NCBI GenBank assembly: GCA_029762595.1
Contig: JARVGJ010000005.1
Location: forward strand, 29,227 to 93,226
Length of the DNA: 64,000 bases
Direction: 5' to 3'
Source of the DNA: Methanolobus sp.
GTDB lineage: Archaea; Halobacteriota; Methanosarcinia; Methanosarcinales; Methanosarcinaceae
Each line of letters begins with the position of its first letter. Within the stretch, counting starts at the first letter, position 1. Position numbers and translations under genes: made by a program. A model generated the notes under the pieces. The model had not been told where the DNA came from. It did not search any database and was given only the letters and a program-made list of their open reading frames with translations. Of this stretch, positions 7,503-16,892 are shown piece after piece.

Positions 7503-8780
7503 ATGGGAATGCTAGATGACGTAAAATCAAAGAAAAAACAGAAAGCTGCAGAGAACTGGATGAAAATGGGTGATTCTGCAAAAACAATTGAAAAACAGAT
7601 AGAGTACTATACAAAATCCCTTGATATCGATCCATATAACGCGCAAGCATGGTTCAAGAAGGGTAAGGGTCTGGAAAAGCTGGGGCGTTTTGAGGAAGCA
7701 AAAAAGTCCTTTGATCTTGCAGTAGAGATCGATCCCGATTATCAGGGGCTGGTTGATAAGAAATATGAGCCCTCTGTATCTTCGGAACCACAAATTGCAG
7801 ATGAGACTGAGTTCGTGGAGGAGTCCTCAGCTCCTGTTGTGGAAGAAACAAGTAATGATGAGGAGCAATGGATCGAAGAGGATCTGCAGCCTGTATCTGA
7901 AGAGATTCAAACACCTCAGAAAGATGAGTTTGGAAGGGCAGACGAATATTCTTTCAGGCCACCTTCAGGAGAAGAATCTGCATTTAGTAATATCTTTATC
8001 GGAGAAGACGATGATAATGGCACTCCTTTAACTGATAAAGAGAAAGCAGAGGACGTAGAAGAGGAAAATCTCTTTAGCACCGATCACAAGGCATCATCCC
8101 TGGATAATGAGCCCGAGACAATTTCCGGTGGCAGCTATATAGTCGGCAGGGAAGAAGTGAATGAAGAAGGAAACAAAGAAGAAAGTGAAAAAGAGAATGA
8201 AAGAGATCTCCCTTTTCCAAGTTCAGGATATGTTGAGGCTGAAAAGGAAACTCTGCCGGAAAGAGATATGAGTCCGGAAGAACAAGGCGTGTTCAAAAAA
8301 GAAGATGTTGCAGTGGCAGAAGAAGCTATAGATGGATCAACAGATAAAACAATAGGAATGGATGACATTATAAACAAAACCGCAGAAACCGGAACTGTAG
8401 ATACAAACTATGGCTATGTTGAAGAAAAGCAAGAGATAAGAGATGGAAATGAGAATACCTTCATTTCAAGCCCTGCAGGAGTTCCAAAAGCAGCTCCCTA
8501 TTCAGCCGCTTATGATGAAAACGTGATCAGTGGCAGGAAGCCAGAGCGTCCGGTTTCTGAAAAGATCCCGGTCAGTGGGGAGCATGCAGGGGCTGCTATA
8601 CAGAATAAGCAGGCTGCTGGTTATGATGCATCGTCAGGAACTATCACGACCCCAAGGTCAGTTGCAACTTCAGGAGCCGGACCCGTGGACATCAGGATAC
8701 CATTGAGTGAGGCAATCAAATTCTGGGCAATAGGCATTGTTGCAATGCTTATAGTTCTGATAATCTCCTCTGTTCTTTAA
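7503..8780 (+). CDS. TPR protein with acidic linker and C-terminal membrane anchor
   Basis: The 425-residue protein has three parts. Residues about 15-90 hold two TPR units (KQIEYYTKSLDIDPYNAQAW and GRFEEAKKSFDLAVEIDPDY). Residues about 90-395 are low complexity, very rich in Glu, Asp and Ser, and probably disordered. Residues about 403-424 are a hydrophobic helix at the extreme C-terminus, so the protein is likely tail-anchored with the TPR part in the cytoplasm. It would serve as a protein-binding scaffold at the membrane. AAGGTG lies before the ATG. It is a single gene with a convergent transporter downstream. Confidence 0.8.
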   Translation: MGMLDDVKSKKKQKAAENWMKMGDSAKTIEKQIEYYTKSLDIDPYNAQAWFKKGKGLEKLGRFEEAKKSFDLAVEIDPDYQGLVDKKYEPSVSSEPQIADETEFVEESSAPVVEETSNDEEQWIEEDLQPVSEEIQTPQKDEFGRADEYSFRPPSGEESAFSNIFIGEDDDNGTPLTDKEKAEDVEEENLFSTDHKASSLDNEPETISGGSYIVGREEVNEEGNKEESEKENERDLPFPSSGYVEAEKETLPERDMSPEEQGVFKKEDVAVAEEAIDGSTDKTIGMDDIINKTAETGTVDTNYGYVEEKQEIRDGNENTFISSPAGVPKAAPYSAAYDENVISGRKPERPVSEKIPVSGEHAGAAIQNKQAAGYDASSGTITTPRSVATSGAGPVDIRIPLSEAIKFWAIGIVAMLIVLIISSVL

Positions 8781-8862
8781 AAGACGGATGGGATAGATCT
8801 CTGCTGTTATTCAATGCCTTTACTTTGCTTTTTTCTTTTTCATTGTTTTGTGGATCTTAGCT

Positions 8863-10098
8863 CTAAACAAGGAATGCCCAGTAGACCATCAGCTGCAAAA
8901 TGGTAAGTGGAATGCCTATCCTGGCAAACTCGACGAAACCCAGGGATACTTTGCCTTTACGCTCTGCGTTCTGTATGATTATCACATTACTTGCAGCTCC
9001 CAATATGGAGAGATTGCCTGCAATAGTGCTGCCTGCTGCCAGTGCCATCATACCTGTGATCGTGACATCAGCATGTGAGAGTATTGGCATGTAAAGGGCT
9101 ACAAGTGGCACATTGGATATGAACTGGCTGAGTATCACGCTTATTGCCAGGATCATTGGGGTACTTGTAATGTTCAGGCCGGAATTATCTATATATCCCT
9201 GGAAAAAACCGCTGTTCCAGACACTTTCCATCAGGATGAACATCGCCACAAAAAAAACAAGGGTATGCCAGTCCAGGTTTTTGACCACTTCTCTTCTTCT
9301 TTTGCTTATCAATAGTATTGGCATTGCTGATATCAGGGCAATGTACGTCAGTCCGATATCATATTCACGTCCGGATAATGCCATTATTATCTTTATGCAC
9401 ACAAGCAGGACAACAAGGCTTAGTGATAGTCTGGAAAGAGCTGCAAGCTTTTTATCCGTCACAGGTTGTTTTGAATGATTCAGGGAACAGGAAGTGAAAT
9501 GCTTTCTGAAGGATATCCTGAGGATAATGAAAGCTATCAGAAGATTGATAGCAGTAGGTAACAGGAGATATTTCATAAAGGTCAGGAATGGATTATACAT
9601 GTCGCTTCCTAGTGCTATCAACAGGTTCTGCGGGTTTCCCATGGGACTGATTACGCTTCCTGTTGTCACTGCAAAAGCAAGTGCCATCAAAAGTAGTTTT
9701 GGATCGATACTATGCTCTTTTGCAAGCAGGAGCACAACCGGTGTTCCGATTATTGCCAGGGTATCATTCATCAGGAATGCCGAGGCAAACCCCATCCCAA
9801 TAAGAATGTAGAGTATTACTGCATCTATAGAACCTGTGCTCTTAAAGAAACGGTATGAGAGGTGGGACAGGTATCCGCTCATCTCCAGTGCCTGTCCTAT
9901 TGTAAACATTCCAAAAAGGAAGAGCATAACATCAATATTGATGGCATCAATGGCATATGAAATTGATATCCGGGCAGTGAGCAGTACTGCCAGTGCTCCC
10001 ATAGACATTATCTGCCATATCTCCAGCCGGATATTTCCGACCTGTCGTATGGCTGTGAGCAGGAATACAAGCGCAAGTATGATCACAGGTATCATCAT
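8863..10098 (-). CDS. ArsB/NhaD/SLC13-type anion or ion transporter
   Basis: A 411-residue integral membrane protein with about eleven hydrophobic helices. The signature repeats of the ion transporter superfamily are seen: FLMNDTLAIIGTPVVLLLAK followed by TTGSVISPMGNPQNLLIA in the first half, and QFISNVPLVALYMPIL with AGSTIAGNLSILGAASNVII in the second. The paired NxP and GxxxNxx loops are the substrate-binding hairpins. Members move arsenite, citrate or dicarboxylates, or sodium against protons; the sequence alone does not choose. No arsR or arsA is near. The ATG is doubled at the start and has no clear Shine-Dalgarno. Confidence 0.8.
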   Translation of the reverse strand: MMIPVIILALVFLLTAIRQVGNIRLEIWQIMSMGALAVLLTARISISYAIDAINIDVMLFLFGMFTIGQALEMSGYLSHLSYRFFKSTGSIDAVILYILIGMGFASAFLMNDTLAIIGTPVVLLLAKEHSIDPKLLLMALAFAVTTGSVISPMGNPQNLLIALGSDMYNPFLTFMKYLLLPTAINLLIAFIILRISFRKHFTSCSLNHSKQPVTDKKLAALSRLSLSLVVLLVCIKIIMALSGREYDIGLTYIALISAMPILLISKRRREVVKNLDWHTLVFFVAMFILMESVWNSGFFQGYIDNSGLNITSTPMILAISVILSQFISNVPLVALYMPILSHADVTITGMMALAAGSTIAGNLSILGAASNVIIIQNAERKGKVSLGFVEFARIGIPLTILQLMVYWAFLV

Positions 10099-10261
10099 TC
10101 AGGTCCCGGAATCAGTTACTGTGTTTAAATAGTTATCTGCTTGTATTTTTATCTTACCGGTTCCGTTGTTCTGTTTTTGCAGTTCAACACCCCTTAATAA
10201 CGACGTTATATTTTTTGTAACACTCATCCTTATCTAGAATGAAAACAAAACAGTTCCAGCA

Positions 10262-10993
10262 ATGTTTGGACGATTCAGATATAATAACGAAGTTTTTTAC
10301 GGAGAACTGAAGGAAGATACTGTAATCTCACAGGAGTCAACTTTCATGGAGTATGATCTTTCTGAGTTAGAGGTACTTCCCCCTTCTTCTCCTTCAAAGA
10401 TCGTATGTGTGGGTCTTAATTACCATGATCATGCAAAGGAACTTGGTCTGAATGTCCCTGAAGAGCCAATACTCTTTATCAAACCGCCGTCTGCTTTAAT
10501 AGGGCAACATGGAAAGATACTCTATCCCAGAAATAGTAACAGGGTGGACTTTGAAGCAGAACTGGCTGTAATTATAGGGAAAAAATGTAAGAGCATCGCT
10601 TATGACCGGGCTTATGATGTCATTGCCGGTTTTACATGTTTCAACGATGTTACTGCACGTGACCTGCAGCAGAAGGATGGTCAGTGGACAAGGGCAAAGG
10701 GGTTTGATACCTTTGCACCTCTTGGACCCTTCATAACTCCTGCGAAGGATTTTAACCCTGAGGATGCAGCGATCAGAAGTCGTGTCAATGGTGAACTGAG
10801 GCAGGATTCAAATATCTCAAACCTGATATTTGATGTGCCCTATCTTATAGAGTTCATTTCAGGAGTAATGACACTGGAAGTTGGTGATGTGATTGCAACA
10901 GGTACTCCTCCCGGAGTTGCTGAGCTTCATACGGGAGATACCGTGGAGATAGAAATCGAAGGAATAGGAACTTTGATCAATGAGGTTGCATAA
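10262..10993 (+). CDS. fumarylacetoacetate hydrolase family enzyme
   Basis: A 243-residue FAH-domain protein. A short N-terminal domain (about 1-45) precedes the catalytic domain, with VGLNYHDHAKELG, the metal-binding acid block NRVDFEAELAVIIGK, FNDVTARDLQ and the C-terminal GDVIATGTPPGV. Family members hydrolyse or decarboxylate 2-oxo acids such as acylpyruvates or oxaloacetate with Mg or Mn. In a methanogen the substrate is unclear. The stop overlaps the start of the next gene (TAATG), so the two are translated as a pair. Confidence 0.88.
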   Translation: MFGRFRYNNEVFYGELKEDTVISQESTFMEYDLSELEVLPPSSPSKIVCVGLNYHDHAKELGLNVPEEPILFIKPPSALIGQHGKILYPRNSNRVDFEAELAVIIGKKCKSIAYDRAYDVIAGFTCFNDVTARDLQQKDGQWTRAKGFDTFAPLGPFITPAKDFNPEDAAIRSRVNGELRQDSNISNLIFDVPYLIEFISGVMTLEVGDVIATGTPPGVAELHTGDTVEIEIEGIGTLINEVA

Positions 10994-11292
10994 TGCTGTT
11001 CGATCAGGTTAACAGGGAATTGGAACTGACCCAGCGCCATCTTAATGTCTTAAAGGCGGTCATTGATCGCGGACCAATCGGAATATTAAAACTGGCTGAA
11101 GAGACTGGTATGCCTACACACAAGGTACGCTATTCTTTGCGTGTACTTGAACAGGAGCAACTGATAAAGCCTTCATCCCATGGTGCGGTTGCAGGTGATG
11201 CTGTGGAAAGGTTCATTGATGATTTTGAGAACAATGTTGCTGATATAATCAGCAGGTCAGAATCAATAAAAGATGTTGGAAAAACATTCTGA
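10993..11292 (+). CDS. small winged-helix transcriptional regulator
   Basis: Ninety-nine residues. Residues about 15-65 form a winged helix: LNVLKAVIDRGPIGILKLAEETGMPTHKVRYSLRVLEQEQLIKPS. The remaining acidic helix may dimerise. The ATG shares a base with the stop of the FAH-family gene, so it is co-expressed with that enzyme. The pairing may mean regulation of the same pathway, but that is inference. No ligand domain is present. Confidence 0.75.
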   Translation: MLFDQVNRELELTQRHLNVLKAVIDRGPIGILKLAEETGMPTHKVRYSLRVLEQEQLIKPSSHGAVAGDAVERFIDDFENNVADIISRSESIKDVGKTF

Positions 11293-11399
11293 CCACATAT
11301 TTTAAGTTCAGTTCCAATAATTCATGCTGCAATGCCTGTCATATGGTGCGGGCAATTCAAGGATCTATTATACATGTTTGTTCTTTTCGGAGACTAATT

Positions 11400-13112
11400 A
11401 TGACTTTAACTGATGATGATAAAAAGACTATAGAGAAGTATGCACTCCAGAATGCCGTGAAATATGGCCAGGCGCCGCAGGTCGGGGCTGTTATGGGCCG
11501 TGTCATGGGAGAATGCCCTCATCTTCGTTCCAAAGCCAGGGATGTCACCCCCCTCATACAGGAAATACTTGCGGAAGTGGCAAGGGAGACCCCTGAGCAG
11601 TGGCAGGTCCATCTGCAGTCACTGGCTCCGGAGCTTATAGAGGAACTGAATGTTAAAAAGGAACCTGATAAGGGTTTAAAAGCGCTTGATGTTGAGGAAG
11701 GACAGCAGGTAGTAATGCGTTTTGCACCAAACCCTAATGGACCCCCAACTCTTGGAAGTACCCGTGGTATAGTTGTAAATTCCGAATATGTCAAAAAATA
11801 CGGAGGCAAGTTCATCATACGTTTTGATGATACTGATCCACAGACAAAACGCCCCATGCTTGAAGCCTATGACTGGTATGTAGATGACTGCAAATGGCTG
11901 GGTGCAGACCCAGATGAGGTGGTCATTGCTTCTGACAGGATCCCGGTCTACTACGATCATGCCCGCAAGCTTATAGAGATGGGACATGCTTACGTATGTT
12001 TCTGCGATGGCGAGGTGTTCAAGAAGCTGAAGGATGCAAAGCAGGCATGTCCGCACAGGGATGTAAGCCCTGAAGAGAACCTGAAGCATTGGGATAGGAT
12101 GCTTGCAGGTGATTACGAGGAAAAGACGGCAGTCTTGCGTATCAAGACAGATATCACTCACAAAGATCCGGCGCTGCGTGATTATGGTGCATTCAGGATA
12201 GTAAAGACTCCCCATCCCCGTCCGGAAATAGGTGACACGTACTGTGTCTGGCCATTGCTTGACTTTGAGGGCGCCATTGAGGACCATGAACTTGGCATGA
12301 CCCATATAATCAGGGGCAAGGATCTCATGGACAGCGAAAAGCGCCAGGGTTACATTTATAACTATTTTGGATGGCAGTATCCGAAGACCACACACTGGGG
12401 TCGTGTTAAGATGCACGAATTTGGTAAGTTCAGTACAAGTGGACTGCGCAAGGCTATAGAGGATGGTGAATATTCAGGCTGGGATGACACCCGTCTTCCC
12501 ACTATCCGCGCGATTCGCAGACGTGGTATACGTCCGCAAGCCATCCGCAAGTTCATGATAGAGATGGGTGTGGGAGAGACTGATATAAGCATCAGTATGG
12601 ATTCCCTCTACGCAGAGAATCGTAAGCTTGTGGACCCGATAGCAAACAGGTATTTCTTTGTGTGGGACCCAGTTGAGCTTGAGATAACCGGTGCTAAACC
12701 TTGCATGATCACTCCTGCACTTCATCCGACCGAGGACCGGGGATGCCGTGAGATAGAGGTCAATGACAGGGTTTACACTTGCAGGGAGGATGTAGAAAAG
12801 CTTGAAGCGGGCTCTAAGATAAGGCTCAAGGACCTGTACAATGTGGAGATCACTTCCACGTCCCCTCTTCGGGCAAAGTATCTTGATGATTGCATAGGAT
12901 CGGTTAAAAAGGAAAAGATGAGGATAATCCACTGGGCTCCCATGGACGGGGTTACTGTTAAGGTCCTCTCTCCGGATGGTGAGTTTAAGGGTATAGCTGA
13001 AAAACAGGTGACCACTGAACAGGACAATGTCGTGCAGTTTGAGAGATTTGGTTTCTGCAGGATAGATACTGTGGACGTTGAGGAAGTAGTGGCCTACTAC
13101 ACACACAAATGA
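11400..13112 (+). CDS. gltX: glutamyl-tRNA synthetase (archaeal type)
   Basis: The product of about 570 residues charges tRNA-Glu, and in archaea also tRNA-Gln for later amidation. The N-terminal 100 residues are the archaeal extension. The HIGH-equivalent motif is FAPNPNGPPTLGSTRG, in the GlnRS-like class I form of archaea. The KMSKS-equivalent is near GKFSTSGLRKAI, and the C-terminal part is beta-barrel anticodon-binding. The track starts 19 codons upstream at 11343; the ATG at 11400 has GGAG nine bases before it and gives the usual N-terminus MTLTDDDK. The gene ends in a strong terminator. Confidence 0.96.
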   Translation: MTLTDDDKKTIEKYALQNAVKYGQAPQVGAVMGRVMGECPHLRSKARDVTPLIQEILAEVARETPEQWQVHLQSLAPELIEELNVKKEPDKGLKALDVEEGQQVVMRFAPNPNGPPTLGSTRGIVVNSEYVKKYGGKFIIRFDDTDPQTKRPMLEAYDWYVDDCKWLGADPDEVVIASDRIPVYYDHARKLIEMGHAYVCFCDGEVFKKLKDAKQACPHRDVSPEENLKHWDRMLAGDYEEKTAVLRIKTDITHKDPALRDYGAFRIVKTPHPRPEIGDTYCVWPLLDFEGAIEDHELGMTHIIRGKDLMDSEKRQGYIYNYFGWQYPKTTHWGRVKMHEFGKFSTSGLRKAIEDGEYSGWDDTRLPTIRAIRRRGIRPQAIRKFMIEMGVGETDISISMDSLYAENRKLVDPIANRYFFVWDPVELEITGAKPCMITPALHPTEDRGCREIEVNDRVYTCREDVEKLEAGSKIRLKDLYNVEITSTSPLRAKYLDDCIGSVKKEKMRIIHWAPMDGVTVKVLSPDGEFKGIAEKQVTTEQDNVVQFERFGFCRIDTVDVEEVVAYYTHK

Positions 13113-13113
13113 G

Positions 13114-13138
13114 AAGGGGATCCCTATGGATCCCTTTT
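13114..13138 (+). terminator. terminator of gltX
   Basis: GGGATCC (117-123 of this block of 13,000) pairs exactly with GGATCCC across a CTAT loop, flanked by A residues before and TTTT after, two bases past the gltX stop. Confidence 0.8.
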
Positions 13139-13185
13139 AATATTATAGTTTTTTAAATGCTAGTATCTCAATGAGTGGTTTTTGA

Positions 13186-14148
13186 ATGTCAGGATTTCCT
13201 CGTCCAAAGATCGTTGTCAGTAAATGTCTTGGTTTTGCAGCCTGTCGTTATGACGGAAAGATGCTACAGGCCACTATTGTGGATCATCTGAAATCATTTG
13301 TTGATTTTATTGATGTCTGTCCGGAATCGGAGATAGGGCTGGGAATTCCCCGAGATCCGGTCATTATTGTACTCAATGACAGAAAAAGACTCTTGCAGCC
13401 GTCTAATGGCCTTGATTTTACGGACAGGATGGAAGGCTTTTCAAAGTCATATCTTGAGGAACTGGATGACTTTGATGGCTTCATCCTTAAATCGAAGTCT
13501 CCTTCATGTGGTGTCGGGACAACAAAAGTCTTCCATGATGCAGGAAGTAAAGAATTCTTACATGGGCACGAGAATGGTTTTTTTGCTGATGCAGTTCTGA
13601 GGGATTACCCTGACCTGCCGCTGATCGATGAGCAGCAATTGAACGATCCTGTGCTCAGGGAGCATTTTCTTACAGGGGTCTTTGCATTGGCATCTTTCAG
13701 GCAATGCTCACTTTCCGGGAAGGTACTGACGCTGGAGCCGTTGATCGGGTACCATGCCAGGAACAAACTTCTATTCATGGCACTTGACAAACAGATAATG
13801 ACTGCCATGGGGAATATTGTCGCAAACAGGGATGGTCTTTTGATTGAAGTTATCTATGAAAAGTACCTTTCATATTTGTTGAAGATACTTGCCAAAAGGG
13901 CAGAACCCAGGTCAACTGTCAATGCGATGATGCATGCCTTCGGATATTTTTCACGCAATCTCAGTGCCGGTGAAAAATTTGAATTCATGAGGAAGCTGCA
14001 GGAATGTCGTGAAGATCTTTCTGTCATATTTGAATTGAGACAATGGTTCATATCCTGTGCACAGGAATTCAATGTGTATTATCTTTTGGATCAAACTCTT
14101 TTTAATCCATATCCTCCTGAACTGTCCGACGGTTTCAGGGTAGTTTGA
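13186..14148 (+). CDS. TudS-like DUF523 domain fused to DUF1722
   Basis: A 320-residue two-domain protein. Residues about 8-160 are DUF523: KCLGFAACRYDG, IDVCPESEIGLGIPRDP and KSKSPSCG. The Cys residues 14, 45 and 108 fit the three ligands of the iron-sulfur cluster in thiouracil desulfidase (TudS), the characterised member. Residues about 180-310 are the helical DUF1722 domain (YbgA-like), with the typical HARNKLLFMA. The fusion is common in bacteria and archaea. The desulfidase role is transferred from the family and the natural substrate here is unknown. It stands alone between terminators. Confidence 0.85.
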   Translation: MSGFPRPKIVVSKCLGFAACRYDGKMLQATIVDHLKSFVDFIDVCPESEIGLGIPRDPVIIVLNDRKRLLQPSNGLDFTDRMEGFSKSYLEELDDFDGFILKSKSPSCGVGTTKVFHDAGSKEFLHGHENGFFADAVLRDYPDLPLIDEQQLNDPVLREHFLTGVFALASFRQCSLSGKVLTLEPLIGYHARNKLLFMALDKQIMTAMGNIVANRDGLLIEVIYEKYLSYLLKILAKRAEPRSTVNAMMHAFGYFSRNLSAGEKFEFMRKLQECREDLSVIFELRQWFISCAQEFNVYYLLDQTLFNPYPPELSDGFRVV

Positions 14149-14217
14149 TATCATTTAAGCACCCATACTATAATGCATATAGTAAGTCAGCAGGGGTAAC
14201 ACAAAGGAGGCTAGTTC

Positions 14218-14460
14218 TTGGAAGATGGGGATATTGTATCTGGTGTCATCGATGAACCGGATGAAGATGAAACAGAGGAATTGATAGAAGTATGTCCTGT
14301 GTGTGGTAGCCCGGACCTATATTATGAGGCCGGAGGTATTGAAGGTCTTTATCATTGCAAAGACTGTGGCTACATTGGCTCTTTTGTCATTGAAGCGAAC
14401 AGGAAGATGAGGCAATTGATACGTGATGAATACGAACGTAACCTGAGAATTTCTGAGTAA
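14218..14460 (+). CDS. small zinc-ribbon protein
   Basis: Eighty residues with an acidic N-terminus, then CPVCGSPDLYYEAGG and YHCKDCGYIGSF, which give a four-Cys zinc ribbon. The start is TTG at 14218, fixed by the very strong AAAGGAGG site eight bases upstream. Proteins of this form occur near translation or transcription genes in methanogens, but the role is not known to me. A 15-base perfect hairpin follows the stop. Confidence 0.8.
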   Translation: MEDGDIVSGVIDEPDEDETEELIEVCPVCGSPDLYYEAGGIEGLYHCKDCGYIGSFVIEANRKMRQLIRDEYERNLRISE

Positions 14461-14484
14461 AATTCCAAAAATAATTAAAGAAAA

Positions 14485-14499
14485 GGTGGCCAGGCCACC
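14485..14499. terminator. GC-rich hairpin between convergent genes
   Basis: GGTGGCCAGGCCACC is a perfect palindrome lying between the stops of the zinc-ribbon gene and eS1. It has no T run on the plus strand, while the minus strand after it reads CTTTTCTTTAATT, so it may serve the leftward eS1 gene or both. Confidence 0.5.
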
Positions 14500-14515
14500 C
14501 GGGTACTAAGGATGT

Positions 14516-15112
14516 TCAGTTCTGGGGTTTTGCAGGGACAGCTCTTACTTCTGTCTTCCTGATCTCAACCCTTCTAAGAGGGTAGATGGATTTTGCGTTC
14601 CTGTAGATGTTTGCAGAAAGCTTGCCCATTATGGCCTCTTCGATGAATTGCTCAAAGTTAAGCTCTGCTGCACGCTCTTTGACGATATTATCCATGACTT
14701 CCCTGATACCTTTTATCTGGCTTGTCCTTGCCCTTTTGACAGTGAAGCAGATAGGTTTAACCCTGATGATGTATCCATCCTTTGTTGTAACATCCAGGTT
14801 AGCATCTATCCTTGAGGTCTGGCGCTTTACAATGGATCGCAGGTAATCTGTGGTTATCTCGTGCCCAAGGAATCTTGTGTTTGCGATGTCACCGTTGATA
14901 TCGCTGATCTCAAGCCTGAGCTTTGTGTTATGCTTTGTGAAATCGTTAGCAATTTCGCCGACAGTGGTCTCCACAATACGACCGATGAGTTGCTCCGGTG
15001 TTTCTGCAGGTGTGACGCCAATGTTTGCCCTGCTCATAAATTCTGGTGTTTCAACGTTGTACCATGTCTTTGACTTCCATTTGTCTAACTTTCTCTGCAC
15101 TTTCCTTGCCAA
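14516..15112 (-). CDS. rps3ae: 30S ribosomal protein S3Ae (eS1)
   Basis: The 198-residue protein matches archaeal eS1 along its length. Its N-terminus is Lys-rich ([19 protein letters not shown]), followed by [18 protein letters not shown], the block [20 protein letters not shown] and [19 protein letters not shown]. It sits on the 30S platform. It is transcribed alone, leftward. The spacer upstream (15113-15410) holds its promoter and the divergent thiM promoter; I looked there for a thiamine riboswitch and saw none. Confidence 0.96.
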   Translation of the reverse strand: MARKVQRKLDKWKSKTWYNVETPEFMSRANIGVTPAETPEQLIGRIVETTVGEIANDFTKHNTKLRLEISDINGDIANTRFLGHEITTDYLRSIVKRQTSRIDANLDVTTKDGYIIRVKPICFTVKRARTSQIKGIREVMDNIVKERAAELNFEQFIEEAIMGKLSANIYRNAKSIYPLRRVEIRKTEVRAVPAKPQN

Positions 15113-15410
15113 GTAATTCCTCCGAATGATTGTGATTTGATGATATAATGATATATGTGATTGTTCAACGAGCTGTCATAATATGATTATTAAATAAGGT
15201 ATGAGCTGATAAATTGGCTCTCTATACTATGCATGTCCATATATAAATAAATCGGTTAAGGCCCACCGTGAAACCAGTGAGCAATTTGAATTATCATAAA
15301 GTATTTTATGTATAAGTACCTCTCTAGCTCATTCACAATTGTAAATATGCTTTCTGGAATATTTACCTAAGCTGTATACACGTAAATAATAAAAAAACAG
15401 GAGATGTTCT

Positions 15411-16196
15411 ATGAACCACCCGCTCCAAAAGATAAGAGATACAAAACCTCTGGTTCACCACATAACCAACTGGGTGACCATATATGATTGTGCGAATATG
15501 ACAAGGGCCATGGGAGCTCTTCCCGTAATGGCTCATGCTCCACAGGAGTGTGCAGATATGACGGGTATCTCGTCTGCGCTTGTGCTGAATATCGGTACTC
15601 TTACAAATGATCTCATCGATGCAATGATCATCTGCGCAGGCGCTGCTAATGAAAAGAAGATCCCTGTGGTGCTTGATGCAGTGGGTGTGGGTGCCACAAA
15701 ATTCAGGGATGATATGGCAGCAAAGATACTTGGATCGGTCAATGTAGATATAATCAAAGGTAACTATTCTGAGATCGCAAAACTGGCCGGTGGGAACGCC
15801 CAGACCAAGGGTGTGGAGGCAACAACGATAGATGCGGATCCTAAGCAGATAGCAGCAGGATTTGCAAGATCAAGGTCATGTGTTGTCGTTATGACAGGAA
15901 AGGAAGATATTATCAGTGATGGAAAAAGGACCTTTGTTGTAAGGAACGGCCATGAGCTTATGGGTAGTATTGTAGGTACAGGATGTATGGCAGCATCTGT
16001 GATCGCTTCTTTTGCGGCGGTCAATCCTGATCATTGTGAAGCAGCAAAGGATGCGCTATGCTATTTTGGCATAGCAGGGGAGCTTGCGGCAGCAAGGTCT
16101 GAAGGTCCGGGTACTTTCAAGATGTATTTCTACGATGAAGTATCCGGTCTTTCAGATGAGAAGGCACAGTCCAGAATGAATGTTGAAGAGTGCTGA
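15411..16196 (+). CDS. thiM: hydroxyethylthiazole kinase
   Basis: A 261-residue ribokinase-fold enzyme that phosphorylates the thiazole alcohol for salvage into thiamine phosphate. The motifs are [22 protein letters not shown] at the N-terminus, the substrate site [14 protein letters not shown], and the catalytic loop [20 protein letters not shown] precedes the ATG. The downstream thiE starts seven bases after the stop, so both steps of thiamine salvage are made from one transcript. Confidence 0.95.
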   Translation: MNHPLQKIRDTKPLVHHITNWVTIYDCANMTRAMGALPVMAHAPQECADMTGISSALVLNIGTLTNDLIDAMIICAGAANEKKIPVVLDAVGVGATKFRDDMAAKILGSVNVDIIKGNYSEIAKLAGGNAQTKGVEATTIDADPKQIAAGFARSRSCVVVMTGKEDIISDGKRTFVVRNGHELMGSIVGTGCMAASVIASFAAVNPDHCEAAKDALCYFGIAGELAAARSEGPGTFKMYFYDEVSGLSDEKAQSRMNVEEC

Positions 16197-16202
16197 AATG
16201 AC

Positions 16203-16859
16203 ATGGAACATAAAAGATCATTGCTCCAGCATATAGACTTCTATCTTGTGACAGATTCGAAGCTATCCAGAAAAGGAACCCTGTCGGATGTGGGGAGTGC
16301 TGTTGCTGCAGGATGCAGGATCATACAGTACAGAGAGAAGAATGTAAGCACACGGGATATGCTCATCCAGGCAGCGCAGATAAAGAAGCTCTGTGGGAAC
16401 GAGGCAATATTCCTGGTCAATGACCGTGTTGATGTGGCCCTTGCAGTCGATGCTGATGGTGTCCACATTGGCCAGGATGACATGCCCATTGGTGTTGCAC
16501 GCAAGCTCCTTGGTCCTGAAAAGATTATCGGCCTTACAGTCCACGATCTCAGTGAGGCTCTTGATGCCCAGCGAAACGGTGCGGATTACGTAGGTCTCAG
16601 TCCCATATTTGACACATCCACCAAAAAGGATGCAGGAAAGGGCATCGGCCCGGGAAGGATAAGGGAAGTGAAGGATTCCCTGAACATCCCCATAGTAGCG
16701 ATTGGAGGCATCAATAAGGAAAACTGCGTGAGCGTTGTCCGGGGAGGTGCCGACAGCCTGGTTGCCATCTCGGCCATAGTCTGCAGCGAAGATGTGAAAA
16801 GAGAAACAAAGGATTTCATTGATCTCATCCGGAAAACAAAACAAGACATAGGGCAATGA
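16203..16859 (+). CDS. thiE: thiamine-phosphate synthase
   Basis: A 218-residue TIM barrel that joins hydroxymethylpyrimidine pyrophosphate and thiazole phosphate to thiamine phosphate. Its motifs are YREKN after the first strands, [26 protein letters not shown], and the phosphate-binding [15 protein letters not shown] and IVAIGGI. It is the second gene of the thiM-thiE pair. The next gene is convergent, with a short spacer and no obvious hairpin. Confidence 0.95.
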   Translation: MEHKRSLLQHIDFYLVTDSKLSRKGTLSDVGSAVAAGCRIIQYREKNVSTRDMLIQAAQIKKLCGNEAIFLVNDRVDVALAVDADGVHIGQDDMPIGVARKLLGPEKIIGLTVHDLSEALDAQRNGADYVGLSPIFDTSTKKDAGKGIGPGRIREVKDSLNIPIVAIGGINKENCVSVVRGGADSLVAISAIVCSEDVKRETKDFIDLIRKTKQDIGQ

Positions 16860-16892
16860 GCACAGGAACGTCTGCGGGGAAACTGATCTTTT

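Noticed and set aside
11676-12416. 246-residue ORF antisense to gltX
   Set aside because: It is a shadow of the strongly supported GluRS gene, with no domain and no ribosome site.
15113-15410. Possible TPP riboswitch upstream of thiM
   Set aside because: The conserved CTGAGA-type and ACCTGA-type segments of the thiamine riboswitch are not present; only AT-rich sequence with promoter-like elements is seen.
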